Below are positions 1-10,638 of a stretch of DNA of 64,000 nucleotides, piece after piece (the stretch's first letter is position 1; each line of letters starts with the position of its first letter). A program made the translations under genes and the position numbers. The notes below the pieces were generated by a model. The model made no database searches and was not told the origin of the DNA. It was given only the letters and a program-made list of their open reading frames with translations. The stretch is from NCBI GenBank assembly GCA_032718475.1, contig JAUCBJ010001051.1:1-64000 (forward strand), given 5' to 3'. The stretch comes from Nemertoderma westbladi. Its lineage: Eukaryota > Xenacoelomorpha > Nemertodermatida > Nemertodermatidae.

Positions 1-300
1 GGTCCAAGTGTCACAGAGCCGGCTCAAGAGGGTGTCATAAGTGACACCGCAGCTCTTTTATTCATTAATACTTATTTATTTGTACCTAATTTTAATTAAT
101 TAATTGTACTTTATTTTACTTTATTTATTCATTAGTACTTTATTTTAAATTAATTAATTGTATTACTTTTACTTTATACATTGATTTCTATTTTTAGATT
201 AATTAGTTTTTATAATACCAATGAGACACTATGACATAATGTCTATTTTTAACTTTATAATGGCTATGGTATACGGCTCCCTACTGGCAACTATCAACTG
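1..300 (+). repeat. Left terminal inverted repeat of the PolB element
   Basis: Bases 1-70 match the reverse complement of 15464-15533 perfectly; AT-rich similarity continues to roughly 245, and a short match around 270-290 pairs with 15355-15375. The outermost part is rich in GTGTCAC/TGACACC-type words. The true outer boundary may lie left of the window. Confidence 0.85.
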
Positions 301-739
301 CGTTCATCGGCGGGGGCCCCTCCTCTGTCCTCATTATTCATTAACTAGATACAACAGGCAGTGAATCTACACGTATACCCCCAAGGCAAATATAAATGAG
401 CAGTCCCGTCTGTTAGCAGCCCCCCCTCGATGTCTCACTAATAATCCCAATGCGGCCTTGACTATACCAAATCCGTATATCGCCCAAGGCTAATGCTCTA
501 GCGGCCCTCCTTTGTTCTCACTATGGCATCACTTGGGTTCTTTCCTATATCCAGGCAGCCGCTATCATAACAATGAAGCGCCTCTAAACATGCATTCCTC
601 TCTACTAATTAATCCCTTTCCTTTGCACCAGGCCTGCTTCTGTTATACAGTCAACTCAACATAATTAGTCAATATGCCTACAGGAGTTTTCTAATATAGA
701 TTCATCAACACGAGAAGTTGCCCTGGTTACCGCTTATGC

Positions 740-870
740 CTGAACAGCCAATCAGCGGGCTTCATTTCTACTGCTGCGTTCTGATTGGCTCATTTAAGAG
801 ACAAGGGCCCCCCTTAATAACCGAATTGCTATTTAATACGTCCCCACCAATATATTAGGTTCATCATTTC
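740..870 (+). promoter_or_regulatory. Candidate promoter for the PolB transcript
   Basis: There is a CCAAT box in forward orientation at 748-752 and one in reverse (ATTGG) at 784-788, followed by a TATA-like TATTTAATA at 830-838. A good splice donor (GTAAGT) begins at 1180, and a pyrimidine-rich acceptor ends at 1892, just before the polymerase ATG. I infer a roughly 860-1179 leader exon and a 5'UTR intron; no transcript evidence is available. Confidence 0.5.
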
Positions 871-1899
871 AATTGCAAGTTACGATTAACATCATTTACC
901 ATTATTTTGTTTTCGAATTTAATATTATTTATTTAAGAATATTTATTTGTTATCGTCAGTCAACTATCCAGTTGTATAGTTGTATTATTGTCATTTCGCC
1001 GCGTTATCGCTCATCGTCGTCAACAAACTTTCCGCGTATCCGTCGCGTAATATTTTTCCGATACCACTCCGTTCTATCGCTGTATCGGTAAATAAATTCT
1101 CTCGTCGTCCACGTCAACCAACTTCCTTGTCGCCACCGAACTTCCAAACTTCATCTTTCCGTGAATATTTACTAATACCGTAAGTAAAATCTGCCTTCCA
1201 CCATCTGACGGTACTATCGATGCCGCTAGCAAACAATTTACATTTATTATCTACCGGTACAATAGTATTGCAGTAGGCTCACTATTAATTACTGTCAGAC
1301 TGCGGTGGTACCGATAGCCTAAACCATGATCGAAGCATTCGATCAATAGGCCTAAATGTGTCTATCTGCTTGTCTACCCAACTACCGGTACCGCATCATT
1401 CGAGTTAGCCTAGTGCCACTATAGTAGCAATATAGACCCTACTGAACAACACTGAATACTGCAGTTTTCAATATATATCCTACTGACTAATTGAGATCTC
1501 ACACAGCGATTAGCTAGGCCTATCGTTGATTTGTATTGGTTAACGCTACCGGTACGTCTGACTTATAGCAGACTATATCACTAGCACTACTGCATTGACT
1601 GACTGTTGACTGCTGTTTATAGACCCTCTTTCCACGAATAATAACTGCCATGGCTATTGTGTCTTGGCTATCGCCACTATCTGGCAGCTGGTACACTAAC
1701 ACTACCACACTAGACACTGCCGACTGTCTGCTTTATGTTTCACTGACTGATTGCTACAATACAGCAATAGGCCTAACTGTACAAACACAGTATTGTTGCC
1801 TAGTAACCGATTAATATCCACTGTTTTACTTTATTTTTAGCAAGTATACAGTATTTTTTATTTTTTTATAAATAATCAACGTATTTTTCTAGATTCAAG

Positions 1900-4800
1900 A
1901 TGCCAAGATCAACAAATAAAGTTAGCTGTCCCATCTGCGACAAAGAGATGCGGAGTGATAATCTAAAATCCCACATTAAAATTCATTTCGCGCAATATAG
2001 ATGCGACTGTTGTTCGACTTGGTCCTCGGAAAAGAAGACACTGGTTGGCCATCTGCTATCGTGTCCTCAGGGGGGAACAGGATTTAGTTACGTAAACGAG
2101 CCAGCCGATTGCCGCTGCGGGGATTCGCTCACCCTATCATCCTTTTCTGAGCATGAATGCTATACTCGACTTTTTTCGCGGAAACGCAAAACTCCGACTA
2201 CCTCCCACTCATCCCCCATCAACTCTACTCCAGAACAAGTCGGCGGCGGCGGCTCCAATAATGAACCTTCAACTTCGCGAGATTCTATTTCCCCAAACAA
2301 TCCATTTCAACCACCCTCCAATGGAAGCGCACACAGACGACTGTTTACCTATAACAATGACCTCGCAGAAACAAGACTCGACGCTGAATTAACATTAAAC
2401 GAAAATTTTCCACACATTCAAGAACACGTTAGTAGCCATCTACAAAGTGCTTTGGGAACTTTTTTAAGAGTCTGGCTTACAATCAATATCGTAATGGAGC
2501 GTGAAACGAGCGAGGGATTTCAAATTGAATCTTTCTGTTTTAAATCTAGCGGTAACAATAATCAAATTCTAAATAATAGCGACTTTAATAACTGGTTTTC
2601 TAGCGCCGTCAATCGTATCGATCAACTGTTAAGCGTGTTTCTCTGTCTCGGCTCGGGTTGGCGCATAATAGCCATCGAGCGAATAACTATTGAGATTGCG
2701 CGGTCCCAACGCAACCCCTATTTAAAGGGTCAAGGCTTCAATAATTCTAAATTATTATTAAATAAAAAATGTACCGTAAGCGTAGACTGCCCGCTGGGGG
2801 AATGCTTTAAATATGCAGTATTGGTCGCCGCAAATTATAAGAAAATTGATAGAAAAAATAATAATATCAAAAGAATTTCAACGTATACTCCTTTCCTAAA
2901 CATGTTTGATTTTTCCAATTTAAGTTTCCCGGTGGACAGAGTAACTGGTATTCCCCAGTTTCTGAAAGCAAACCCTATATACTGTATAAACCTTCTTTAT
3001 TGGAGTAATACGGAAGAACTCTCCATTCTAAGTCAACCAGATAGCGCGCACTGTTCCGGTAAAACTGTACTAAACTTATTATTTATCGAAGCAACAAGCA
3101 AAAACCCCGCCCACTACGTAGCTATTACTAACATAGATAGATTAATAAATACTAAAGCTACTTCTACTGGCAACAAGACGCACTGCGAACGCTGTCTCAG
3201 AGCCTTTTACACTGACAAATCATTGGGAGAACATCGAGAGCGCTGCTATACGGGTAAACGCCAACTCGAGTATATGCCCGAAAATCTCTTGGTTAAATTT
3301 GATAGGTACGATAAGACTCTATCCCCTCCTTTCTGTATATACGCCGACATTGAAACTATTCTAGAACCTACAAACAATATTAAACTCCCACAGAAACATA
3401 TAGCTAGCGCGGCAGCCTTTTATACAGTACCAAATCAGAAATTAATTAACCCTCCTAAAACAGATGTTCAAATTTTCCGTGACGATGGCAGTAACCACGT
3501 AATGCGCGACTTTCTAACCGCTATGGAAAGTCATTGTAGGGAGTTATACGATTGGTCCATTTCTAGTACAAACACGCGCGCCCCCATGCAACTCACTACT
3601 AGCCAACAAACTGACTTTAATAACGCTACACAATGCTACGTCTGCAACTGTAATTTAACCCCCGATTCTCATAATTTAAACCTCAATGACAATCTCAGCA
3701 CCAAAGTCCGCGATCATGATCATTATAGCGGGGAGTATCGAGGGGCTTCTTGCGTTAGCTGCAACAGGAAACTTTCCCTAAAACGGAATAATTTTTATAT
3801 TATATTTCATAACTTGAGGAAATTCGATATGCATTTACTACTAAAAGAAGGAATGACCGATAGTTCTAGAACACACTGGAAAATGACTGTAATACCAAAA
3901 AACACCGAAACTTATATTCACCTTAAAGTTAGCTTTCCAATCGATCCGAGTACACCAACAGCCAACGCTAAAGAAAGTATCTCCATTAATTTTCTAGATT
4001 CCTATCAGTTTATGACTGCCAGCCTAGATAATCTTAGTAGTTATCTCACTAAAAATAATAGTAACCTAGCAACAGCCATACCCCATACACTAGCTCAAAT
4101 GACCCAACTCTATCCCAACATTAGCGATAACACAATAAAAAACAAGGGCGTATTCCCATATTCCTACATTCAAAATATTTCAAACCTACACGAAACTACA
4201 CTCCCCCCAATAGAAAGCTTCTATAATGATCTCAAATTGGAACAATGTAGCGCAGACAACTATCAGCGCGCGCTTACTACTTGGGATGAATTAAACTGCG
4301 CAACAATCTTCGACTATATGATTGGCTATTTGGTTCTAGACGTTACCCTATTGGCTGATACTTTCGAGCAGTTCCGATCCCTCTGTCTTACTAATTATGG
4401 ACTCGAGCCCCTAATGTACTTCACTGCCCCGGGATTAACTTACGACGCGGCGCTGAAATTCACGCAATCAGAAATTCAATTACTATCAGACGCTTCCATC
4501 TACTCGGACTTTGAAACAAATATTAGGGGTGGTCTAGTTTTCTTGAATACACATTCTGTAGACGCAAATATTCCCGATAAACCCGACTACGACTCCAGTC
4601 TCCCCGAGAAATATCTAATTCCCATCGATGCGAATAACCTTTACGGCTGCGCCCTGAGCCAGAAACTTCCCTACGCTAATATTAAACTCGTAACTACCCC
4701 CATAGACCTAGCTACAGTAGACGCGAGCGGGGACACTGGTTATTATTGCATAGTTGATCTACATTACCCGAAAGAAATTCATGATTTGACCGCCGATCTG

Positions 4801-5955
4801 CCTCTAGGAGCGGAGAAGATGTCAGTCCCTAAATCCTTTCTTAGCGAATACATGGAAGATCTTTGGGAGCATTACAATCTCACCGATACGGCTACCTGTA
4901 GACCATACAACGATACCTGTACTAAGCTACTACTACATCAGTTTAATAAGGTTGAATACGGTATCCATATTAAGCTACTTCAACTCTATTTGAAGCTCGG
5001 TCTTAAACTTACACAAGTACATAGGGTCTACTCTTTCTCACAAAAATATATTTTCAAGGACTATATTAGTTTTAATACGAATAAAAGACAGTCGGCAAAT
5101 AACCCATTCGAGGTCCTATTTTATAAGTTGATGAACAATGCCTTGTATGGGAAATGCCTCCAAAAGGTTAGAGACCGCGTTTCTTTCAGGTTATGCAATA
5201 GCGACGAACAATGCGATTTGCTCTTAGCCAAGCCCAATCACGAATCGTTTGTTGTCTTTACCCCCAACTTGAGTGGGCATACTTTCACTAAAGAGGCTGT
5301 TTGCCTAAATCAGGGCGTGTTCATCGGTTGCACTATACTAGATCTATCTAAGCTACAGATGTACGACCTATTTTACAACAAACTGAAGCCTCTAGAACAA
5401 AAACTGGGTTGCCAGATTCGCTGTCTAGCCGGTGACACGGATTCTCTAATGCTAAGCGTAACTAATGCACCACAGCTAACCTTTCTACGGGCAATGTTTG
5501 AGGATGGTTTCCTAGATACTTCCAACTACAGTACAACACATCCACTCTATACCATTAAACATAAAGCGGCTCTCGGCTTCGTAAAAGATGAGAGCTGCGG
5601 TTTGCAGTATAAACAGTGGGTTTTCCTTAAACCAAAGGTCTACAGTTTTCAATCCTATGATGCCCCAATCAAGAAAACCGCCAAAGGTGTATCTAGATCG
5701 GTTGTCGCTAAGCAACTAACACACGAGGATTATGCAGACTGTTTTGAAAACGAGGCAATGCTCTTCCGCTATAACTCTACCTTCACTTCTAGAAAGCATC
5801 AAATTTTTACTGGTCATGTCTATAAGAAGGCACTAACGCTCTGGGATACGAAATCATATTGGAGTAGTAAATATAGCAGCAAACCATACGGGCACTATAG
5901 CACTAAGCTTGTTAGACCGGCGAAACGAGTAGTAATCCCCCCTACTAGGATTTAA
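1900..5955 (+). CDS. Protein-primed family B DNA polymerase
   Basis: This 1351-residue ORF has the ordered motifs of a protein-primed type B polymerase. The N-terminus has a C2H2-like finger (CPIC...HIKIH, residues about 10-30), and a Cys/His pair lies near 425. Exonuclease motifs are YADIET (about 482), HNLRKFD (about 640) and YLVLD (about 808). A Zn-binding insert (CYVC...RDHDH...CVSC) lies at about 578-625. Polymerase motif A is DANNLYG (about 908), motif B is KLMNNALYGK (about 1076), motif C is GDTDSL (about 1177), and KxY is at about 1247. All catalytic residues are present and the frame is open, so the protein looks functional. It would replicate the element from its ends using a terminal protein. 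The ATG follows a splice-acceptor-like TATTTTTCTAG. A cytoplasmic linear plasmid origin is less likely given the position in animal DNA. Confidence 0.93.
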   Translation: MPRSTNKVSCPICDKEMRSDNLKSHIKIHFAQYRCDCCSTWSSEKKTLVGHLLSCPQGGTGFSYVNEPADCRCGDSLTLSSFSEHECYTRLFSRKRKTPTTSHSSPINSTPEQVGGGGSNNEPSTSRDSISPNNPFQPPSNGSAHRRLFTYNNDLAETRLDAELTLNENFPHIQEHVSSHLQSALGTFLRVWLTINIVMERETSEGFQIESFCFKSSGNNNQILNNSDFNNWFSSAVNRIDQLLSVFLCLGSGWRIIAIERITIEIARSQRNPYLKGQGFNNSKLLLNKKCTVSVDCPLGECFKYAVLVAANYKKIDRKNNNIKRISTYTPFLNMFDFSNLSFPVDRVTGIPQFLKANPIYCINLLYWSNTEELSILSQPDSAHCSGKTVLNLLFIEATSKNPAHYVAITNIDRLINTKATSTGNKTHCERCLRAFYTDKSLGEHRERCYTGKRQLEYMPENLLVKFDRYDKTLSPPFCIYADIETILEPTNNIKLPQKHIASAAAFYTVPNQKLINPPKTDVQIFRDDGSNHVMRDFLTAMESHCRELYDWSISSTNTRAPMQLTTSQQTDFNNATQCYVCNCNLTPDSHNLNLNDNLSTKVRDHDHYSGEYRGASCVSCNRKLSLKRNNFYIIFHNLRKFDMHLLLKEGMTDSSRTHWKMTVIPKNTETYIHLKVSFPIDPSTPTANAKESISINFLDSYQFMTASLDNLSSYLTKNNSNLATAIPHTLAQMTQLYPNISDNTIKNKGVFPYSYIQNISNLHETTLPPIESFYNDLKLEQCSADNYQRALTTWDELNCATIFDYMIGYLVLDVTLLADTFEQFRSLCLTNYGLEPLMYFTAPGLTYDAALKFTQSEIQLLSDASIYSDFETNIRGGLVFLNTHSVDANIPDKPDYDSSLPEKYLIPIDANNLYGCALSQKLPYANIKLVTTPIDLATVDASGDTGYYCIVDLHYPKEIHDLTADLPLGAEKMSVPKSFLSEYMEDLWEHYNLTDTATCRPYNDTCTKLLLHQFNKVEYGIHIKLLQLYLKLGLKLTQVHRVYSFSQKYIFKDYISFNTNKRQSANNPFEVLFYKLMNNALYGKCLQKVRDRVSFRLCNSDEQCDLLLAKPNHESFVVFTPNLSGHTFTKEAVCLNQGVFIGCTILDLSKLQMYDLFYNKLKPLEQKLGCQIRCLAGDTDSLMLSVTNAPQLTFLRAMFEDGFLDTSNYSTTHPLYTIKHKAALGFVKDESCGLQYKQWVFLKPKVYSFQSYDAPIKKTAKGVSRSVVAKQLTHEDYADCFENEAMLFRYNSTFTSRKHQIFTGHVYKKALTLWDTKSYWSSKYSSKPYGHYSTKLVRPAKRVVIPPTRI

Positions 5956-5958
5956 TTT

Positions 5959-5970
5959 TATTTTTCTAGA
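5959..5970 (+). promoter_or_regulatory. Repeated splice-acceptor motif before the second ORF
   Basis: TATTTTTCTAGA occurs here and again at 1882-1893, in each case immediately before an element ORF. It fits a polypyrimidine tract plus AG. Two identical acceptors downstream of one donor at 1180 would allow alternative splicing of one leader to two genes. Confidence 0.45.
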
Positions 5971-6410
5971 ATAAGAAATTGAACAACAAAATAGAAATAA
6001 CCAATAAACAGTTTACCGGAAAAAACATTGCCAAATTTGAACTAGAGAAAATTTCACAGCAAATTACAGGTCAAAGTTGCTTAAAACCAAACATGTTTAT
6101 CTACAAAGGTGACGATTCAACTTTAATGCTATTTCCCAGCGGCGCAGTAACAATTGTAGGCCTGTGCAATAATTTAGCTAGTGAATTGCTTTATTTAAAA
6201 CAAACTATTGGTATGCAATTACAAAATTTGAAACTTAATACCGAAACACGAACTATTATTTTTCCAAGTGTTAATTTTAAATTATTAATGAAAAAATGTG
6301 GACATCATATAATTAATAATAAAGCAATATTTATTAGCTATACCCCCGAATTATTTTGCGCGATTAGAATATATATAGGACGTGCATATATATTTCAGTG
6401 TATTTCATAG
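5970..6410 (+). CDS. TBP-like protein, C-terminally truncated
   Basis: The frame opens right after a splice-acceptor-like TATTTTTCTAG (5959-5969) and has no ATG until about 6092. It runs about 146 codons. Residues around STLMLFPSGAVTIVG match the TATA-binding protein strand TALIFxSGKMVxTG. A later stretch ending SYTPELFCAIRI matches the end of the first TBP repeat (SYEPELFPGLIYRM). The order and spacing fit one TBP saddle half. The second half is missing: the ORF runs out at the start of the 6390-8920 tandem duplication. I infer a transcription factor that directs host or own polymerase to the element's promoters, now damaged. The missing ATG suggests either a spliced leader supplying the start or use of the internal ATG. 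The family call rests on motif recall, not a search. Confidence 0.55.
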   Translation, partial: NKKLNNKIEITNKQFTGKNIAKFELEKISQQITGQSCLKPNMFIYKGDDSTLMLFPSGAVTIVGLCNNLASELLYLKQTIGMQLQNLKLNTETRTIIFPSVNFKLLMKKCGHHIINNKAIFISYTPELFCAIRIYIGRAYIFQCIS

Positions 6411-6549
6411 TAATAAAATCGTTTCCATGTGTCCTTCCGGTGAATTCCCCGGATCATTATCTATTTTACAAACTTTATTATTAAATTAGTTTATTTACTA
6501 TGGTATACATGAAAGTTTACTATATTATTTATTTTGTGTTGGTTTTATT

Positions 6550-8135
6550 TTTCCGTGAGTAGGGTTTGTATCCGTGACCATCCGTGTTACCTACTTTTTA
6601 TAATTGCATTAGTAGGACTCGAACCCTGGTTTAACTTATTTTGTGTTGGTTTTATAATGGTCGCGAGTAGGGATTGAACCCGTGACCTCCTGTTTATTTT
6701 CCATAAAACGGGATACGACTAGGGATCGAACCTGTGACCAGATGTTTTCCTATTTTGTGTTTAGTTTAGATATTCTAGTTATTCTATGTTTAACTTATTT
6801 TATGTTGGTTTTATATTGGTCGCGAGTAGGGATTGAACCCGTGACCATCTGTTTATCCTATTTTGTGTTTACTTTTTATATTTTTCCATAAAACGGGATA
6901 CGAGAAGGGATTGAGCCCGTGACCTGCTGTTTTTCCTATTTTGTGTTTAGTTTAGGTACTCTAGTTATTCTATGTATACTTTTTATATTTTTCATAAAAC
7001 GGACACGAGTACGGGTCGAACCTATGACCATCTGTTTATCCTATTTTGTGTTTAGTTTAGTTACTCTATGTTAAAGTGAATTTGCACCTTATATTTATGT
7101 TAAATTATAAATTTATGTTACAATTATTATTTATATTATAAAAAACAGTTAAAGTGAATTTCATATCATATTTATGTTAAAATATAAATTTATGCTACAA
7201 TTATTATTTATATTATAAAAACAGAAATATTCGAGTTATATTGCATTATATATTTTACATTGAAGTGGAATACTTTAGATGTTGGGGGACTCTGGTTTGC
7301 GAGGGATATTTGAATGGTGAGTATAACTATCCTTGAGAGCTAGTGCAACGCTATCTCACTATGGATGGGCTTTACCACTGTACTCGCATCCGCTCTCTCA
7401 TTGGCTGCTCGATGCCTCCGATTAAGGGTCTAAGACCTTCAAGCTGATCATTTGCTTAGTTTTCTAATTAGAAGGTCGTGAGTTTGCACCCTAGAAGAGC
7501 ATTATTCTTTTTCCTAGCTCTTGGTTAACTCTAGCATACACTCTAGCTTTGACTCTCCCGGAGATAGTGATAGTATGCAACCTTGGGAGTTAATGTGAGA
7601 ATATATTTCAGTGTATTTCATAGTAATAAAATAGTTTCCATGTGTCCTGCTGGTGAATTCCCTGGATCATTATCTATTTTACAAACTTTATTATTAAATT
7701 AGTTTATTTACTATGGTATTCATGAAAGTTTACTATATTATTTATTTTGTGTTGGTTTTTATTTTTCCGTGAGTAGGGTTTGAATCCGTGTCCATCCGTG
7801 TTACCTACTTTTTATAATTGCATTAGTAGGACTCGAACCCTGGTTTAACTTATTTTGTGTTGGTTTTATAATGGTTGCGAGTAGGGATTGAACCCGTGAC
7901 CTCCTGTTTATTTTCCATAAAACGGGATACGACTAGGGATCGAACCTGTGACCAGATGTTTTCCTATTTTGTGTTTAGTTTAGGTATTCTAGTTATTCTA
8001 TGTTTAACTTATTTTATGTTGGTTTTATATTGGTCGCGAGTAGGGATTGAACCCGTGACCATCTGTTTTTCCTATTTTGTGTTTACTTTTTATAATTCCC
8101 ATAAAACGGGATACGAGTAGGGATTGAGCCTGTGA
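6550..8135 (-). repeat. Array of tRNA T-arm-like fragments
   Basis: At least 13 copies of a motif like GAGTAGGGATTGAACCCGTG occur near 6557, 6610, 6665, 6717, 6824, 6902, 7006, 7770, 7826, 7880, 7933, 8036 and 8112. Read on the - strand each gives GGTTCAATCCC, the pol III B box of a tRNA T arm, with its short stem (CACGGG...CCCTACTCG). Spacing is 50-105 bp, and the sequence between is AT-rich. No complete tRNA cloverleaf is visible. Several variants differ by compensating or loop changes. Confidence 0.6.
7285..7590 (+). repeat. Possible tRNA-derived SINE-like unit, copy 1
   Basis: This compact, non-AT-rich segment has a second copy at 8608-8925. The end contains AATTAGAAGGTCGTGAGTTT followed by GCACCCTAG, resembling the anticodon-to-T-arm part of a tRNA with a poor B box. 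No ORF is present. It could equally be a non-coding segment of the host element. Confidence 0.35.
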
Positions 8136-8607
8136 GCATATGTTTTTCCTATTTTACCTCTTCTTCTCCATCTTTCTCACTCAAATTTTCCTCATTTTCT
8201 AGGGGTAACTGTTTTTGTATCCCTTTCAAAATATTCACAACTTTATGAAATTTATTTTCCATTGGCTGTTTTATATTTAATATATCACGCTCATCTCTCT
8301 TTTTCTTTTCATCTTCACTAAAATATCTTCGGATTTTTTAAATTTTTTGGTAACGGAGCCATTAGTTTTCCTTTCTATGTGTTTCCATATGACGAGATAA
8401 ATTGTCTTGTCTCATTTCTTTATTACAAACCAAACAACTTTCATGGCTATGCATTATATAGCAATGTCATTTGATAATATTGAATTTTCACATTATATTT
8501 ATATTAAATTATAAATTTATGCTACAATTATTATTTATATTATAAAAACAGAAATATTCGAGTTATATTGCATTATATATTTTATATTGAAGTGGAATAC
8601 TTTAGAT

Positions 8608-8925
8608 GTTGGGGGACTCTGGTTTGCGAGGGATATTTGAATGGTGAGTATAACTATCCTTGAGAGCTAGTGCAACGCTATCTCACTATGGATGGGCTTT
8701 ACCACTGTACTCGCATCCGCTCTCTCATTGGCTGCTCGATGCCTCCGATTAAGGGTCTAAGACCTTCAAGCTGATCATTTGCTTAGTTTTCTAATTAGAA
8801 GGTCGTGAGTTTGCACCCTAGAAGAGCATTATTCTTTTTCCTAGCTCTTGGTTAACTCTAGCATACACTCTAGCTTTGACTCTCCCGGCTATAGTGATAG
8901 TATGCAACCTTGGGAGTTAACGTGA
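8608..8925 (+). repeat. Possible tRNA-derived SINE-like unit, copy 2
   Basis: This is nearly identical to 7285-7590 and belongs to the second unit of the tandem duplication. Confidence 0.35.
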
Positions 8926-9128
8926 GTAAAGACCAAGAGATTAGACTTCAGGCTCCCTCTATTGCTTCATTCTTCTTAACTTTATAAAATAACTCAACCC
9001 GTATTTAAAGTTTTAAAAATTATGACTTAGTCGACTAATTTTCCAAAGTATATATTATAAAAACATATAATTTCTTGAATAAATAGACCTAATAGTAATA
9101 AATAATGTGGGGGTAAATACATTTATAA

Positions 9129-9925
9129 TTAAGGTAACTGTAGCTCGAGACTGGGGCAATCAAGTGTTCTAACTAAGGTTCTATAGCAACTCCGATAGGC
9201 AATGATCGATAATGGTGGGGTCCCTGAGAGTAGATAGAGTGTATTATTCTCCAAATAGTTCCCAAGAAGTAAGAGGCCGCGTTGCACCTTGCGGTGGTAG
9301 GCGTCGAGTTTGTCGATATCCTTTCGGCGTAGGGATCCAATAGTCAGAGTTAATCTGTAGATTATGACAGGGACGGCGAGTGTGTTCCACATCTTAAAGA
9401 TGGTCTCTAGGTTGAGCCACCTTGCTGTCCATCCTTTGGTATGGAAAACTTGCGACATCATGGCTATTGTCTGGATAACATCGTGGAGGTTGCTAGCGGG
9501 GTTAGAATTTCCCAGTTTGTGTCCGAGGAATTTCAGATGGTTCGACATTTGGATTAGTGATCCGTTGACTGTAATGAAACATTCCTTGTGGGTCATATAG
9601 TTACGGTTTAGGATCGTCCATTTTGTTTTCTTCATGTCGATTTGGAGGGATACCAGAGCGGCTTCCTGTATGAGTATTTCGCACATCTTCTCGACGGATT
9701 TAAGCGAGGTTCCCAGGAGTAGGTAATCATCAGCATAGGCCACTGTACCAAGCCAGGATGTGTCAATTCGGCATCCGAGGTTACTATGTTCTATTCTGCT
9801 TAAGATGTTGGAGGTGTAAAGATTGTAGAGGATAGGTGAGATGAGTGATCCCTGTTTCAATCCCCGCGAGACTTTTATTGGAGTTGGGTCGACTAGATCG
9901 CCGAATTTGAGGAAGATTTTGCTCG
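9129..9925 (-). pseudogene. LINE reverse transcriptase fragment
   Basis: The 243-residue ORF (9129-9860) carries reverse transcriptase motifs LKQGSLISPILYNLY and VAYADDYLLLG (catalytic YADD), followed by thumb-like sequence. The same frame extends upstream to about 9925 with KVSRGLKQG. It lacks the endonuclease and the first RT blocks, so it is a 5'-truncated non-LTR retrotransposon lying inside the PolB element. The clade is uncertain and differs from the RT at 58713. The LINE insertion must postdate the element's arrival here or have occurred in an ancestral copy. Confidence 0.8.
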
Positions 9926-9989
9926 ATCCAAACTAAGCTAAGATAAGGCAAATACTGTAAGGAGTAACTGTAAGGGACAACTGCGCTCC

Positions 9990-10025
9990 CAATCTCGCTC
10001 GCCGGCCGGTCCTCATGCAAATTTA
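9990..10025. repeat. Short dispersed repeat, copy 1
   Basis: A 30-bp segment with GCCGGCCGG and CCTCATGCAAATTTAG recurs at about 10966-10998. It contains ATGCAAAT, the octamer recognised by POU-domain factors. The copies flank the acidic ORF. Function is unknown. Confidence 0.4.
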
Positions 10026-10218
10026 GCCTATGAGAAAATAAATAATTTATTTTATAATTAAATAATAATTTATTATTTAAGTAATTGCTTTATAGCCATC
10101 TTGGTAATTCTTATAACTTTAAAATTATTGTAATTACTCAAATTAATTTCTATACTCAATTTGCTTATTGCTTTAACCTATTTTATTATATCATATTATA
10201 AAGGAATGTTAGTATTAA

Positions 10219-10638
10219 TTAAAACTTACACCATGGTTCCTCCCTGAAATCCTCTGTTTCCTCCCAGTTTTCCTGGGGAAAAGGGTAAAGGAAACGTTGT
10301 TCCTCAGCCGCTGCTATCTCTTTCTGAACATATTCCTGGTACAAATACTGATCGTACCAGTTGGAGGAGGTCCGAAGCCCTTCCACTCGCGCTTCCTCCA
10401 ATGCTCGAATCTCGAGCTCTCGATTAACCAAATCTTCCTCCCACGCCATCTCCTCTTCCTGATCCCTCATATAACGGACATAGGGAGTGACCGCTTCCGA
10501 CCTGCTCTCCATGGTCTGTGTACCGACGCTTCTGGTTGCGGTTGTGTTGGTAGCGTTGGATATGGTGGTGACGGGTGTAGCTGTGATGGAGACCGGTGTT
10601 ACGGAGGCGGCTAGCTGGGTGCTGGTGGTGGAATCCAT
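10219..10638 (-). CDS. Unrecognised acidic protein or first exon
   Basis: The ORF starts at ATG 10638 (an upstream in-frame ATG lies at 10662) and gives about 139 residues. The N-terminal half is Ser/Thr-rich and low complexity. The C-terminal half is rich in Glu, Arg, Trp and Tyr (for example EEEMAWEEDL) and could form helices. Just before the stop there is a strong donor, GTAAGT, on the - strand at 10229-10224, so the reading frame may continue by splicing. GC content is higher than in the neighbouring AT-rich DNA, supporting coding origin. It lies in the same orientation as the 13.0-14.7 kb gene. I do not recognise the family. Confidence 0.45.
   Translation of the reverse strand: MDSTTSTQLAASVTPVSITATPVTTISNATNTTATRSVGTQTMESRSEAVTPYVRYMRDQEEEMAWEEDLVNRELEIRALEEARVEGLRTSSNWYDQYLYQEYVQKEIAAAEEQRFLYPFPQENWEETEDFREEPWCKF

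Larger units (their letters stand above)
6390..8930. repeat. Tandem duplication, about 1.2-1.3 kb unit, two copies
   Basis: Copy 1 starts near 6390 and copy 2 near 7603 (offset 1213 at the start, 1327 at the end). The copies are about 95% alike. Copy 2 has gained an unrelated stretch at about 8155-8460 and lost part of the box-B array. Each unit holds an array of tRNA T-arm-like fragments, an AT-rich stretch, and a 280-bp segment starting GGGGACTCTGG that ends near CCTTGGGAGTTAA. Confidence 0.85.

Noticed and set aside
1520-1717. 65-codon - strand ORF between the left terminal repeat and PolB
   Set aside because: There is no homology, no promoter context, and it lies in the inferred 5'UTR intron of PolB.
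7875-8120. 69-81-codon ORFs with repeated RVGIEPVT peptide
   Set aside because: They are translations of the tRNA T-arm-like array; the peptide repeat follows from the nucleotide repeat.
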